Shown piece after piece: positions 41,899-50,755 of a DNA stretch of 64,000 nucleotides. The stretch is from positions 48,369-112,368 of the IMG/VR virus record IMGVR_UViG_3300028874_000010, one strand, 5' to 3'. Below the pieces are notes generated by a model, which saw only the letters and a program-made list of their open reading frames with translations, had not been told where the DNA came from and did not search any database. Every line of letters starts with the position of its first letter. Within the stretch, counting starts at the first letter, position 1. Position numbers and translations under genes: made by a program. This stretch comes from a virus.

Positions 41899-42383
41899 GC
41901 TTGTATGTTGATCATCTCAATAAAATCATTGCGGTCATATTTTCTAATTTCGCAATTAAGTGCATTACCTTTTTTATAATCTAAATTACCCATAAACATC
42001 CCGTGTGTAAAACATACCAAATTAAATGGGTACGTGTACAACACTGATCTCATTCGTTCCAGAGCCGATAAAACTGGTTCAATTGGACCTGTCAAATCAT
42101 GAACAATTTCATTGATCCGTCTATCTTCAATAACCTGATGGGCCATTTCAGCCATAACAATCTGAGCTGTTAATTTTGCTCGTTGATATACCGATGAAAG
42201 TATTGTTGTATGAGTATTATGAAAATCCTCTGACATCATTTCCCTAAGAGGTTCAATGATGTCTATACATTGATCAACGCCTTTTTTAGAAAGAATATTT
42301 GCTGCATCCGGCAAACCGTAATACGCTGGATCTGTATTTCCTAAACTTTCACCGTGTCTAATTAATATAATGCTATTTTTCAT
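41895..42383 (-). CDS. Histidine phosphatase family protein
   Basis: 162 residues. IILIRHGES near the N-terminus is the catalytic motif; VCFTHGMF is the second histidine. Overlaps the RNA ligase gene by 4 bp. Confidence 0.88.
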   Translation of the reverse strand: MKNSIILIRHGESLGNTDPAYYGLPDAANILSKKGVDQCIDIIEPLREMMSEDFHNTHTTILSSVYQRAKLTAQIVMAEMAHQVIEDRRINEIVHDLTGPIEPVLSALERMRSVLYTYPFNLVCFTHGMFMGNLDYKKGNALNCEIRKYDRNDFIEMINIQA

Positions 42384-42393
42384 TTTTCTTATT

Positions 42394-42798
42394 TTATTTT
42401 TGTGTTGATGCTAGCGCAGCTAACCCTTTTTCTGTGATATTCCACATCCCATCGATTGCTATAATCAATCCGCGTTTTTCCAAGAAAAATTCACATCCAG
42501 TGTAAGTCATAACTCCACTAGGCATAGTTCCGGTCTCGGAGAATATTGCAACTGCTCCCAATGCGGCAATTTCATCTTTCCTGTGGGTACCTTGTTCTTT
42601 AACAATACCAAACTCATCTAAAGGCGTTTGGCGTCTGTATGCAAGGCTCATAAAGAAATGTCCAGATCTGTTACTATTGATCTGGCACATCTCATAACCC
42701 TGTTGTTCCATTTCATACTGGAATTCTCTAGCTGCCAAATCACTATAGAAAGATCCAACTTCATATTCAAATGGAGATAGCAAAATTTCAGTAGTCAT
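42394..42798 (-). CDS. Hypothetical protein, 134 aa
   Basis: Beta-rich start then a C-terminal helical WNITEKGLAALASTQK with winged-helix appearance. Overlaps the 244-aa gene by 4 bp. Confidence 0.55.
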   Translation of the reverse strand: MTTEILLSPFEYEVGSFYSDLAAREFQYEMEQQGYEMCQINSNRSGHFFMSLAYRRQTPLDEFGIVKEQGTHRKDEIAALGAVAIFSETGTMPSGVMTYTGCEFFLEKRGLIIAIDGMWNITEKGLAALASTQK

Positions 42799-43529
42799 TT
42801 ATGTTTACTCTTTGGTTTACGAAATGAGAATTTGTCGAAGCCATGTTGTGGAATTCTGTACTTATCTTCGATTTCTATAGGCATCTGTGTACTTGTCGGC
42901 AAGACACCAGAAATAAACATATCAAGTTCTTGATATGCCATTTGATGATCAAACATTTTATAAAACTGAAAATCTTTTAAATTCGAACCATTCAAAATAA
43001 TCTGGTATTCAAAATATCCTTCATGACTAGAAGTTGAAACAATCCAACGATTCTCAATACAGAAATCCATCAACTCTGAAGTTCCTTGTTTTTCAAGAAA
43101 ATCATGAATTTTTAAACTCTTAAGACATTCAACAATCTTTAAAGTCTTTGGCTTCCAATATCGATCGCTAAGAACTTCTTCATGCCCATATGACACCAAA
43201 AAATCTACAAGCTCATCAAAATTATAGAATGTTTTAAATTCATGTCTAACGCCATAAAACTGAGAAGAATCCTGGACTGTTATTTTAGCTCTAATCCCAT
43301 GATACAAATTGCCACAAAAAAGAATATTGACACCATCAATTTTGATTTCAATATCATTTTTCTTAAATGTTTTTGTACACTTATTACCTGTTGTAAGTAT
43401 ATTAGCAACGAAACCTGGTAATTGGGCTGCATACAATTGTTCACCAAGGCGCATGAAAGTCACAGACATGTCTTGTCCGTGTTGCATCATGCAATCATAA
43501 TAATCTCGAACTTTCGCGATGATATGCAC
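42795..43529 (-). CDS. Hypothetical protein, 244 aa
   Basis: Not recognised. Aromatic-rich, with repeated short YEY/FYKMF segments; two similar halves (around YHGIRAKITVQ and YFEYQIILNGS) suggest a duplication. Confidence 0.6.
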   Translation of the reverse strand: MHIIAKVRDYYDCMMQHGQDMSVTFMRLGEQLYAAQLPGFVANILTTGNKCTKTFKKNDIEIKIDGVNILFCGNLYHGIRAKITVQDSSQFYGVRHEFKTFYNFDELVDFLVSYGHEEVLSDRYWKPKTLKIVECLKSLKIHDFLEKQGTSELMDFCIENRWIVSTSSHEGYFEYQIILNGSNLKDFQFYKMFDHQMAYQELDMFISGVLPTSTQMPIEIEDKYRIPQHGFDKFSFRKPKSKHK

Positions 43530-43532
43530 AAT

Positions 43533-44888
43533 TCACCTCTTAAATTTATACTCATGTCCATTATACCCAACTTTTAGGAATGCAGGCCTGGCAATATTTG
43601 ATATGCTATATAATGTTCTAACCATCTCGTAATCTTGGGCACGACTCCATGAATAGCGTGAAGAATCTGATCCGTATTTTGGATTTTTCTCTAATCTGAT
43701 CCGCTCACCACACTTGAGTCTAGTAACGGCAGTTTCATCTTGAATAATCTTTACAATCGAAAGTGGTGGAACAGGACCTTTTCCATCAAGCCATTCTGGA
43801 TATGGAAAAGAGTCAGGCCAATCTTTAGCATTATACCCGTACTTATTAAATTGCGCACGATTTCCATACCAATGATTTGTATTGGTATTAGCATCAGGAA
43901 AAGCTTTTAACTTTGATAATGACCCATCAGTGTGAATCAATACAATCGGCCCAAAGTAATATTCTAAATCACCACCATGACTATAATCAGTATTTTTCTT
44001 TTTAGTTAATAGATCATCTCGAAGTTCATCAAAAGTAAAACTATCAATAATAAATTCCATTTTGACTTCTGTAGGTTCTTTACAAGTGAAGAACAAAAGA
44101 TCATTAGGATTATCTGAATTGCCAGCCACAGTAATACTACAATTTTTTCTAGCTTTACTATTTAAGAATTCTTCTGCTTCTTCAGAAGTATAAATCTTTT
44201 TGCCATCTGATGCATTGATAATCTTAGGCCCAGCAACAAAATACAATTGGCCAGAATCGGTGAAAATGATATATGAAGAATCAAACTTGATTTCCGCATA
44301 TGTTTCAGGTTCTAAACTGGTATATGCATAATAAAATTTACCGAAGAAAGTTCCTTTTATACCATTCTTAAGATCAACATGATCACCAAGTTTCAAATCT
44401 TTAAGAGATAAAGACTTCGCATAATGCCGTTCTGTTGTCTTTTGAGATGCTGTATAAATTTCCGAATTGACCGGAAGTAAAACAATTTTAGATCCATTTC
44501 CTTTATCCCAACCAAAGACACATTCGCCTTGAATTTCGCCTTTTAGAATATCAGTATACTGAAATAATTTTGCTACATTACCAGACGAGATTTCGATTTC
44601 AAACCCACGAGGATCAACAACACGCCACCAAGTCGTTGTATCATTCCACCCACCGCCATGTGTAACGTTCTTAGACATCCGGTATCCAGAACGAGACTCA
44701 TTGTCAAAAATATCGGACGGCTTCTTGGTCTTATGATTTGACCATCCATCTATTGTAGATTGGCGTTTGCGAAAAGCCGCATTGTCTTCCTTGTATGTTG
44801 CAAAACCAAGATACTTGGCTTCCGTATTAGGAAGAATTGAGTAGCCGACATAAAGCTCGGCTGGTACAACAATATTTTCTTTGCCCAT
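43533..44888 (-). CDS. Large hypothetical protein, 451 aa
   Basis: Soluble, rich in Gly, Tyr, Trp, with beta-type blocks such as LGDHVDLKNGIKGTFFGK (KOW/SH3-like) and two LYFVAGPKI / YYFGPIVLIHTDGS units. Could be a virion or binding protein. No recognised family. Confidence 0.65.
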   Translation of the reverse strand: MGKENIVVPAELYVGYSILPNTEAKYLGFATYKEDNAAFRKRQSTIDGWSNHKTKKPSDIFDNESRSGYRMSKNVTHGGGWNDTTTWWRVVDPRGFEIEISSGNVAKLFQYTDILKGEIQGECVFGWDKGNGSKIVLLPVNSEIYTASQKTTERHYAKSLSLKDLKLGDHVDLKNGIKGTFFGKFYYAYTSLEPETYAEIKFDSSYIIFTDSGQLYFVAGPKIINASDGKKIYTSEEAEEFLNSKARKNCSITVAGNSDNPNDLLFFTCKEPTEVKMEFIIDSFTFDELRDDLLTKKKNTDYSHGGDLEYYFGPIVLIHTDGSLSKLKAFPDANTNTNHWYGNRAQFNKYGYNAKDWPDSFPYPEWLDGKGPVPPLSIVKIIQDETAVTRLKCGERIRLEKNPKYGSDSSRYSWSRAQDYEMVRTLYSISNIARPAFLKVGYNGHEYKFKR

Positions 44889-44898
44889 TTTATAATGA

Positions 44899-45279
44899 TC
44901 AATATGTCTCTAACAATTTTTTAATCCGAATAGCTTCTTTAGCTTCTTTAATTCGGATGCCTTCGTCTTTTACTTCTAGACGTTTTTTCTCTTCTGCTAT
45001 TTTTTCTTGGAGTAATACTTCAAAATCGTCAGCCCATTTACCTAAATGGAGCCAACCGTATTCTTCAGACCACCCTGGTTGACCACTGATAACGCCATAT
45101 ACTTCGATAGCATCAGTGTTCAGCGGAGGATTGTTTGGGCCATTAAAGATCGCATCCTCACCTTTAGGCAAGATGAAAATCCTGAACGTCTTGCCTCGAG
45201 CATGAAACCCGGAAACAATACATAGTCTTCCATATTGTCCAGTCTTAAAAAGACCAGCATATTCACATGCACCTTTCAT
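44899..45279 (-). CDS. Hypothetical protein, 126 aa, coiled-coil tail
   Basis: N-terminal beta domain with GRLCIVSGFHARGKTFRIF and C-terminal 40-residue charged coiled coil (EKKRLEVKDEGIRIKEAKEA). Function unknown. Confidence 0.6.
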   Translation of the reverse strand: MKGACEYAGLFKTGQYGRLCIVSGFHARGKTFRIFILPKGEDAIFNGPNNPPLNTDAIEVYGVISGQPGWSEEYGWLHLGKWADDFEVLLQEKIAEEKKRLEVKDEGIRIKEAKEAIRIKKLLETY

Positions 45280-45280
45280 A

Positions 45281-45838
45281 TTATCCTTTTATTAAATTCA
45301 AAAGTTGTCGACCACGTTTATCAATATGCTTAAATTTGATCTTAAAGGATGTCGATTCTATCCCGCCAAACATAGCAGCGTTGGAATGAATCTCACACAA
45401 TCCAGTGATCATCAACGAGATAGCTTCAGGACGTCGCGAGAACTCTTCCAGGGCCTCTGCCTTGAGAAGATGAATATCCATATCCATTCTAATCAGGCGC
45501 CCTATAGCGGCGTTCCTGGGGTTCTGGACGGTATGTAAAGTCCATTGATCGTATGAGGCTTCTGCATGATTTGGAAAGCGTTGTTTTCCATCAGCATCTA
45601 TCGTAACACAAATCGGTTTCCCTGAATCGTGAAAGGTGTGGTAGTCACGCATAATATCCAATTCAAATAAATTAGCTTTGATGAATTCTTTGTTAGCGAT
45701 TAACCAATCTGGTAATCTCCATTCATACGATAATGGTTGATCATCAAAAAGATAGTTATGAAGATCAAGATAATAATTATGAACTGATTGACCATGTTCC
45801 AAGATCGATTGACCTTTAGATTGGAAACATGTCTTCAT
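45281..45838 (-). CDS. HD-like phosphohydrolase, 185 aa
   Basis: LEHGQSVHNYYLDL, DYHTFHDSGKP and CEIHSNAAMFGG supply the histidine and HD residues of an HD fold. Substrate unknown. Confidence 0.65.
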   Translation of the reverse strand: MKTCFQSKGQSILEHGQSVHNYYLDLHNYLFDDQPLSYEWRLPDWLIANKEFIKANLFELDIMRDYHTFHDSGKPICVTIDADGKQRFPNHAEASYDQWTLHTVQNPRNAAIGRLIRMDMDIHLLKAEALEEFSRRPEAISLMITGLCEIHSNAAMFGGIESTSFKIKFKHIDKRGRQLLNLIKG

Positions 45839-45865
45839 TGGTTCTTCAAGCAGGGCGTAATTAAC

Positions 45866-46264
45866 TCATGACATGATACTCTCCAATTCGATTTTAAGTT
45901 TAGCAATAGCCTCTTCTTTATATGTCACGTTCTTCTTTGCATCTTCAAGTTCAAATTCATACTTCGTAATTTGTTTCTCCACACCCCATATTTTTACAGC
46001 TTTGATAGGGTCTTCAGATCTGATAAGCTTCATTGGGATTCTGTATGAACTAGAATTAGAACAGCCTCTGGCTGACCAACTAGTTTCAATGTGTAATATG
46101 TCATGATCTATTTCTAGAGATTCTATCTGGTCATTCATGAGACCACCATAGCCTGCAGCTTCCACAAGTTCAGAAAGTTTGCGTTGGCACTCGTTGATAT
46201 CGGGGTTTTTGTATTTGCTGATATCAAATGATGCTTGTTCTATAAGTTCGATGATGGTAGTCAT
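45866..46264 (-). CDS. Hypothetical protein, 132 aa
   Basis: Begins MTTIIELIEQASFDISKYK; ends in a long coiled coil. Function unknown. Confidence 0.6.
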   Translation of the reverse strand: MTTIIELIEQASFDISKYKNPDINECQRKLSELVEAAGYGGLMNDQIESLEIDHDILHIETSWSARGCSNSSSYRIPMKLIRSEDPIKAVKIWGVEKQITKYEFELEDAKKNVTYKEEAIAKLKIELESIMS

Positions 46265-46273
46265 TTATTCACC

Positions 46274-46570
46274 TCAGTAGGATAAAAGTTTATTGGTGTA
46301 TTTCTTGGTAAGCTTAATTAAAACATCGCCATGGCAACGGGATGGTGAGCACCAACACCCAAGAGTTTTGCCTAGCAATTCCGGCAAACTACTTAAAAGT
46401 TCTGGCATCATTTCAATATATTCTTCATACATCGAAATGACTTCTTCTCTGGTACCATCTATTCCAATAACGAATGGATTAGCCTACTTAGAGGCAGGAA
46501 GATTGTGATGGTCATTCTTCCTACCTATGTAGACATCATATGGATGTTTAAGGCAATGAACTACTTTCAT
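46274..46570 (-). pseudogene. DUF4326 gene interrupted by an in-frame TAG
   Basis: Frame reads KHPYDVYIGRKND, then LPASK-stop-ANPFVIGIDGTREEVI and GCWCSPSRCHGDVL. The TAG (46484-46486) falls exactly at the conserved Trp of the SKWANPF motif, a single G-to-A change. The rest is intact and typical of the DUF4326 family, so loss is recent or the codon is read through. Overlaps the Pth2-like gene end by 23 bp. Confidence 0.75.
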
Positions 46571-46892
46571 AGGTTGGTTTATAAAGGTTATACTTAGTCA
46601 TGATTCTTCGTGTCTTCATATCTTTGATAGGCATTGTCGCAATTGCAGAATGTCCCATATCAAAATCCGGTTCTTTGAACATTGTATACTTGATGTCATA
46701 CCGTTCAAGCCGTTGTGCAATCTCATGGAGTTCAGCTTTGTTTTTAGCTGGCAACATAATGATGCTAGAGATCGGATCATCAGAACCATGAAGAGTTTTT
46801 CCGGCTTCTAGCGCGGCATGAGAAAGCTGAACCATTTGCTGAGCGAGAGAAAGATCGGTTCGGATGAACACATAAGTGTATGGGTGATCCAT
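46548..46892 (-). CDS. Peptidyl-tRNA hydrolase 2-like protein
   Basis: 114 residues. YVFIRTDLSLAQQMVQLSHAA, MLPAKNKAEL and the closing AIATMPIK fit the small Pth2 fold, which frees tRNA from stalled peptidyl-tRNA. Fits the translation-support theme. Confidence 0.7.
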   Translation of the reverse strand: MDHPYTYVFIRTDLSLAQQMVQLSHAALEAGKTLHGSDDPISSIIMLPAKNKAELHEIAQRLERYDIKYTMFKEPDFDMGHSAIATMPIKDMKTRRIMTKYNLYKPTYESSSLP

Positions 46893-46894
46893 GA

Positions 46895-47245
46895 TTATGC
46901 ACCTCCAAGCTTGGTCAGATCATGATGGAGACTATCAAGGATCAATAGGAATCGGGTCCATTGCTCTGGTGTCAATTCAAGCCCATATGTCCAAGTATTG
47001 GATTTCTGTTTAGTCCAATAGATCAGACCTCGGAGTGCAGCATCATACGCGTTAAACGGAGGAGTTTTGTGCTTGCAAGGAGAGAATGCTTTGGTAGCTT
47101 TAGCCTTAATATCAGGCACAGCCGAAGCAAAGATTGCGTGAGTGAGATAATCAGCAGAGTCAAATGTATGTTTGTCTGCGTGCGATTTTTTCCAGGCAGC
47201 GATGAAAGATTCGTGCTGGGTCTTGCTAAGAATAAAGTCGAACAT
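46895..47245 (-). CDS. Hypothetical protein, 116 aa
   Basis: Starts MFDFILSKTQHESFIAAWK with an AAAGGA site. Contains TPPFNAYDAALRGLIYWTKQ and a helical end; family common in phages, role unknown. Confidence 0.65.
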   Translation of the reverse strand: MFDFILSKTQHESFIAAWKKSHADKHTFDSADYLTHAIFASAVPDIKAKATKAFSPCKHKTPPFNAYDAALRGLIYWTKQKSNTWTYGLELTPEQWTRFLLILDSLHHDLTKLGGA

Positions 47246-47365
47246 GATATTTCCTTTGAATGTATTTTGTGGGTACTGTGAATAATTGCTATTCTGGATG
47301 TAGCCACACATTCAAGGAGATTGGGATTTAACTCATAACATGATAGTATTTCCTTTTAAAATAAT

Positions 47366-47388
47366 TACTGGTGAAATGGCACCAGTAC
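47366..47388 (-). terminator. Hairpin terminator
   Basis: TACTGGTG / CACCAGTA stem followed by ATTATTTT on the minus strand, after the stop of the 76-aa gene. Confidence 0.65.
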
Positions 47389-47394
47389 CAAAAG

Positions 47395-47402
47395 TATTTA
47401 TA
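47395..47402 (-). promoter_or_regulatory. Possible late promoter (TATAAATA)
   Basis: Exact core but overlaps the 76-aa stop and precedes a hairpin; next start is 150 nt away. Confidence 0.35.
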
Positions 47403-47628
47403 AGCGTTTTAGATCATTAATACAAATCCCAAACGCTGTACCTATGAACCAATTGTATAACACTTCATCATCGCCATACAACTTTTTTTTCTTGAAATTT
47501 ATCACAAGTTCTTCTTTCAAGTTTGGATCCGATTTAAGATTCATAACTATTGGTTTATCCCAAGACAACATTTGGATTGTCTTGGACCATAGCGAATCAA
47601 TCAAATCTTGATAAGTACCAACACACAT
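47398..47628 (-). CDS. Hypothetical protein, 76 aa
   Basis: Small soluble protein; overlaps the stop of the secreted 225-aa protein. Function unknown. Confidence 0.55.
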   Translation of the reverse strand: MCVGTYQDLIDSLWSKTIQMLSWDKPIVMNLKSDPNLKEELVINFKKKKLYGDDEVLYNWFIGTAFGICINDLKRL

Positions 47629-48305
47629 TATTGAACTACCAAATTGATACCGTATTTTTGTTTTGCATCAAGTTGAATAGCTCGGAGTTCAGCTTGTGAA
47701 GCGCGATTTGTTGTAGCCACAGTTAGTATAGGCTGAACCACAACTGGTTCAATTGGTGTCACAAGAATATTAAGCTTGGCTGGTTGATTAGTGATGATAT
47801 CAATAACCGGTCGACCTGCAGCAATCCATTCTTTTTCAGTCATTGGACATCCAACCATATAATATGAACCTTTAGTTGGTCCCGGAATTTGAATGCCACC
47901 AGCCATACTGATTGCATATCGATAATGATCATTAGTACAAACCATCACAACAGCAGCGCGATATTGACCCATGTTCCAAAGTTGACTGGAGTCTTTGACC
48001 AACTTACAATCCTCATCAGACCAAGTTGTTCCCATTGAGAAACTAAACATTGAACTGCCACCGCCTACACTTGAGGATCCCATACATGGCGCGGAAGCAG
48101 TTAAAGCTGGTGCGATTGCAGTTGATGCCGGATATTTAACAGTGCTATTTGTCACTGGGTCATATTCAAGAGCACCACCTAGAGCCTGTGATGTCGAACC
48201 AACTGTTTGTGTTTGGGCTGTATTTGTTGCCGCGGATTGAGCAATTACACTTCCGGAAAACAACAAAGTAATGCATACCAATGATGCAGAAATAAACTTT
48301 TTCAT
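47628..48305 (-). CDS. Secreted protein, 225 aa
   Basis: Signal peptide MKKFISASLVCITLLFSGSVIA (cleavage after VIA). Mature part has Ser/Thr/Ala-rich stretches and a Cys-containing domain with DEDCKLVKDSSQLWNMGQY. Would be exported to the periplasm. Role unknown. Confidence 0.75.
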   Translation of the reverse strand: MKKFISASLVCITLLFSGSVIAQSAATNTAQTQTVGSTSQALGGALEYDPVTNSTVKYPASTAIAPALTASAPCMGSSSVGGGSSMFSFSMGTTWSDEDCKLVKDSSQLWNMGQYRAAVVMVCTNDHYRYAISMAGGIQIPGPTKGSYYMVGCPMTEKEWIAAGRPVIDIITNQPAKLNILVTPIEPVVVQPILTVATTNRASQAELRAIQLDAKQKYGINLVVQ

Positions 48306-48381
48306 TATTATCTTTTAGAGAAATTCTAGGAGTCAAGTAAAACAGAAACTGTTTTACTTGACTTAATTACTTCAATATCGA

Positions 48382-49194
48382 TTACTGAGCAATCGACGCA
48401 ACAGCGGGATCGTTGAACGCGCCATCAACATTAACAGAGTTATTAGCAGAAGCATTACCGCTAACATTGTTGGTGTTTGTTTGGAACGGTGTTACACCTG
48501 CACCCATGCCAACGGATAGGGTATTGGTCACATCAACATTCGACACCGAAGTCTTGGTGTCATTGATTTGGCCAACAACATTAACACCGGTCGTTGTACC
48601 ATCATTTGTCGTATCAGCACCAATGGAACCATTGACATTGAATGCATCAGCAGTATTGGCTGTTACAGCACCACCGCCATTTGTTGTAGCGTTTACACCA
48701 ATACTTGTACCTTGGCTACCGGTTCCCTTGCCACCATCAAGACTTGTTCCGATTGAACCATTTAGGGTCAATGTTTGTTCAGTTTGATAACCATTGCCGA
48801 TGTTGGCTCCAGCATTATTATATGAACCCGCTACATCAAGTCCAGCTGCAGCCGAACCATTTGTGCTTGCCGAACCAACGCCATTACCAGTAGAAACGTT
48901 GAACGCATTACCGGAATTAGCTGTTGCGGTTTGACCAGAAAGATTGATCGAAGCACCAACACCGCCAGCACCTGGAGCAACTTGGTTGAATGAAGCTTGG
49001 CCATTCGACATTGTACTTGCAATGCCGGTTGCCGAACTGTATGAACTACCAGCTTGACCAAGATTGGTTTGTGCCGATGTTGAGATTGTATTGTTGATCG
49101 AACCAACGTTTGTCAAATTGACTGTTGGGGCACCAGCAAAAGCTGATGTCGAAAAAATGAGTGCAGCCGATACAGCGAAAAGAGTCTTATTCAT
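48382..49194 (-). CDS. Secreted repeat-rich Asn/Gly/Ser/Thr protein, 270 aa
   Basis: Signal peptide MNKTLFAVSAALIFSTSAFA. The mature protein repeats units such as ATANSGNAFNVSTGNGVGS, VTANTADAFNVNGSIGAD and VSGNASANNSVNVDGAFND, with no Cys and no charged core. The repeat looks like a beta-solenoid or curlin-like fibre. Encoded next to another secreted protein. Export from an infected cell, or incorporation in a fibre, would be novel for a phage. Confidence 0.7.
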   Translation of the reverse strand: MNKTLFAVSAALIFSTSAFAGAPTVNLTNVGSINNTISTSAQTNLGQAGSSYSSATGIASTMSNGQASFNQVAPGAGGVGASINLSGQTATANSGNAFNVSTGNGVGSASTNGSAAAGLDVAGSYNNAGANIGNGYQTEQTLTLNGSIGTSLDGGKGTGSQGTSIGVNATTNGGGAVTANTADAFNVNGSIGADTTNDGTTTGVNVVGQINDTKTSVSNVDVTNTLSVGMGAGVTPFQTNTNNVSGNASANNSVNVDGAFNDPAVASIAQ

Positions 49195-49372
49195 ATGGTC
49201 TTATTAATAGTTTGAAAAGTGTAAACGGAATGTTTACATGAGTTAGAACTTAATCAGTTGGACGTAAAACGTCTCTTGACTTAAGAGATGATATTCTACT
49301 TCATTGATAGGAAATGTACATTGATATTTTGCAAAATCATCAATATTGAGTTAAATATTCTCTAGATAAAAA
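49195..49372. other. Intergenic stretch
   Basis: No gene seen. Contains a TTTACACTTTTC element near 49220 and small hairpins TCTCTT / AAGAGA and GACGT / ACGTC. Confidence 0.4.
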
Positions 49373-49774
49373 TCAGTGAGTACTGATTACACAAACCTGC
49401 TGGACATGCGTAGTAATGATAATTTTATGGTTTGGGAATCTATCTTTAAATTGATGTTCAATTTTACCGATACTAAAGTCGCTTAGATCTGGATCCACTT
49501 TAACCCAGATAACATCGTTTGGAAGAAGTGGCCCAATTACATTTTGATTGTCATATAGTTATAAGATGGTAGCAATTAAAGTAATTTGTCTTGGTTGATC
49601 ACCATCTTCTGTTGTTTTGGTGTAGCGAATATCAAATTTAACTTTACTGGTATCAGTAGGATCTAAATCTTCAATAGCATAACTAGTAACTTGGTTGTTG
49701 CTTTGATCTACCAGAATAGCAAGAAGAGCATCAAGAGTTTCTTGACCTAAAGTGAATTGGTATTTAGTTGTCAT
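49373..49774 (-). pseudogene. Two-part frame split by TAA (71 aa + 61 aa)
   Basis: The first 71 codons give an intact small protein starting MTTKYQFTLGQETLDALLA. Directly after its TAA (49559-49561) the same frame continues for 61 codons with a typical phage pattern PLLPNDVIWVKVDPDLSDFS and FKDRFPNHKIIITTH, but no start codon. Either one gene is broken, or the second part lost its start. Confidence 0.5.
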
Positions 49775-49799
49775 TTTATGAAGTTGTTGTTCTATTACT

Positions 49800-49916
49800 T
49801 GGTGGGTGGTTAGGAAATCGAATCCATTTGCAGTTTATGTAGTATCAGGAAGAACCGACGCCTGTTTGATAGCTTCCCTGCATCACCTATACTATGGCCA
49901 CCTTCGGCAACCACCC
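49800..49916 (-). ncRNA. 117-nt RNA with tRNA-like ends
   Basis: Perfect 7-bp acceptor GGGTGGT / ACCACCC followed by ACCA, and a T-arm-like GGATTCGATTTCC near the 3' end. The body is about 40 nt too long for a tRNA and contains GGTTGCC / GGTGGCC and GGAAG / CTTCC hairpins. It could be an intron-bearing or degenerate tRNA, or a tRNA-like RNA. Confidence 0.5.
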
Positions 49917-49927
49917 AGTGTTTTAAA

Positions 49928-50215
49928 TTACCAACCAGCAATAGCTGTTACATCTTTATAATGTCGTTTTCTAAGGCGTGTTGGTTTTGCTGGACCGACC
50001 ATGATTGGATACACAAAACAATTGAAAAATGTTTTATGGACCTTCCAGCCTACGACCCAAACACCAGGTTTAAGTTGATATGGGAGTTTTTCGTTGTTCC
50101 ATGCATCCTCTACATACTTCTTAACTACCTCTTTGGTCTGTGTATCGGGATCACCAAATGCAAACCTAACACTATTTAGAGCAGACAGTAGGCCGCCCGA
50201 TAATTCAGCAATCAT
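49928..50215 (-). CDS. Hypothetical protein, 95 aa
   Basis: Helical N-terminus and a beta-rich W/V block (VWVVGWKVHKTFFNC). Overlaps the ferritin-like gene by 4 bp. Function unknown. Confidence 0.55.
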   Translation of the reverse strand: MIAELSGGLLSALNSVRFAFGDPDTQTKEVVKKYVEDAWNNEKLPYQLKPGVWVVGWKVHKTFFNCFVYPIMVGPAKPTRLRKRHYKDVTAIAGW

Positions 50216-50736
50216 GCAACTAACCCGAGTGCGGCTCGACCAAGTTCATGATTGCCATAAGTCTTTGACAATGCATCCGATGTTGTCATACTCCGAAATG
50301 CACGTTCATGAAATTGTTCATCTACTAAAATTTTAGTAAACACTTCGCGAATATCCCGAGGAGCTGTTTGATCTTCACTAATAACTTGAATGCGTTCTAG
50401 ACGCATTGCTTCAGCATGAGTAGTGACAGCAGTACCGGTTTCGAAACTATCAATTCCTGGTAGTGTAGAAGCCCAATAGCGGTTCTCTGCATTCTCGGTT
50501 GAAGGTGTTATACCACGAGATGTTAAAAGCCCTAGGACCCATGAAGCATGAGTTTCTTCTTGTTGCGCAATAACAGAAAGAGTTTTAAGGTCATGACCGT
50601 TAACGTTAAACTGAAGTGCTAATTTGCGAATTCTAGAGGCAGCGGTAAGTTCACCCCGGTATTGTTTGACTAGCCATTCCTTCAGCAATGAAGGAGAAGC
50701 TTTAACTTCATTCCACCAAGTTTGAGATGTTTTCAT
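50212..50736 (-). CDS. Ferritin-like diiron protein
   Basis: 174 residues, four-helix pattern with metal ligands YRGELTAASR (Glu), QQEETHASWV (ExxH), a third Glu in AEAMRLERI and DEQFHERAF (ExxH). This is a rubrerythrin/ferritin-like diiron site. It might detoxify peroxide, oxidise a substrate or store metal. Confidence 0.78.
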   Translation of the reverse strand: MKTSQTWWNEVKASPSLLKEWLVKQYRGELTAASRIRKLALQFNVNGHDLKTLSVIAQQEETHASWVLGLLTSRGITPSTENAENRYWASTLPGIDSFETGTAVTTHAEAMRLERIQVISEDQTAPRDIREVFTKILVDEQFHERAFRSMTTSDALSKTYGNHELGRAALGLVA

Positions 50737-50755
50737 ATTCTATATTTGTTATTGT

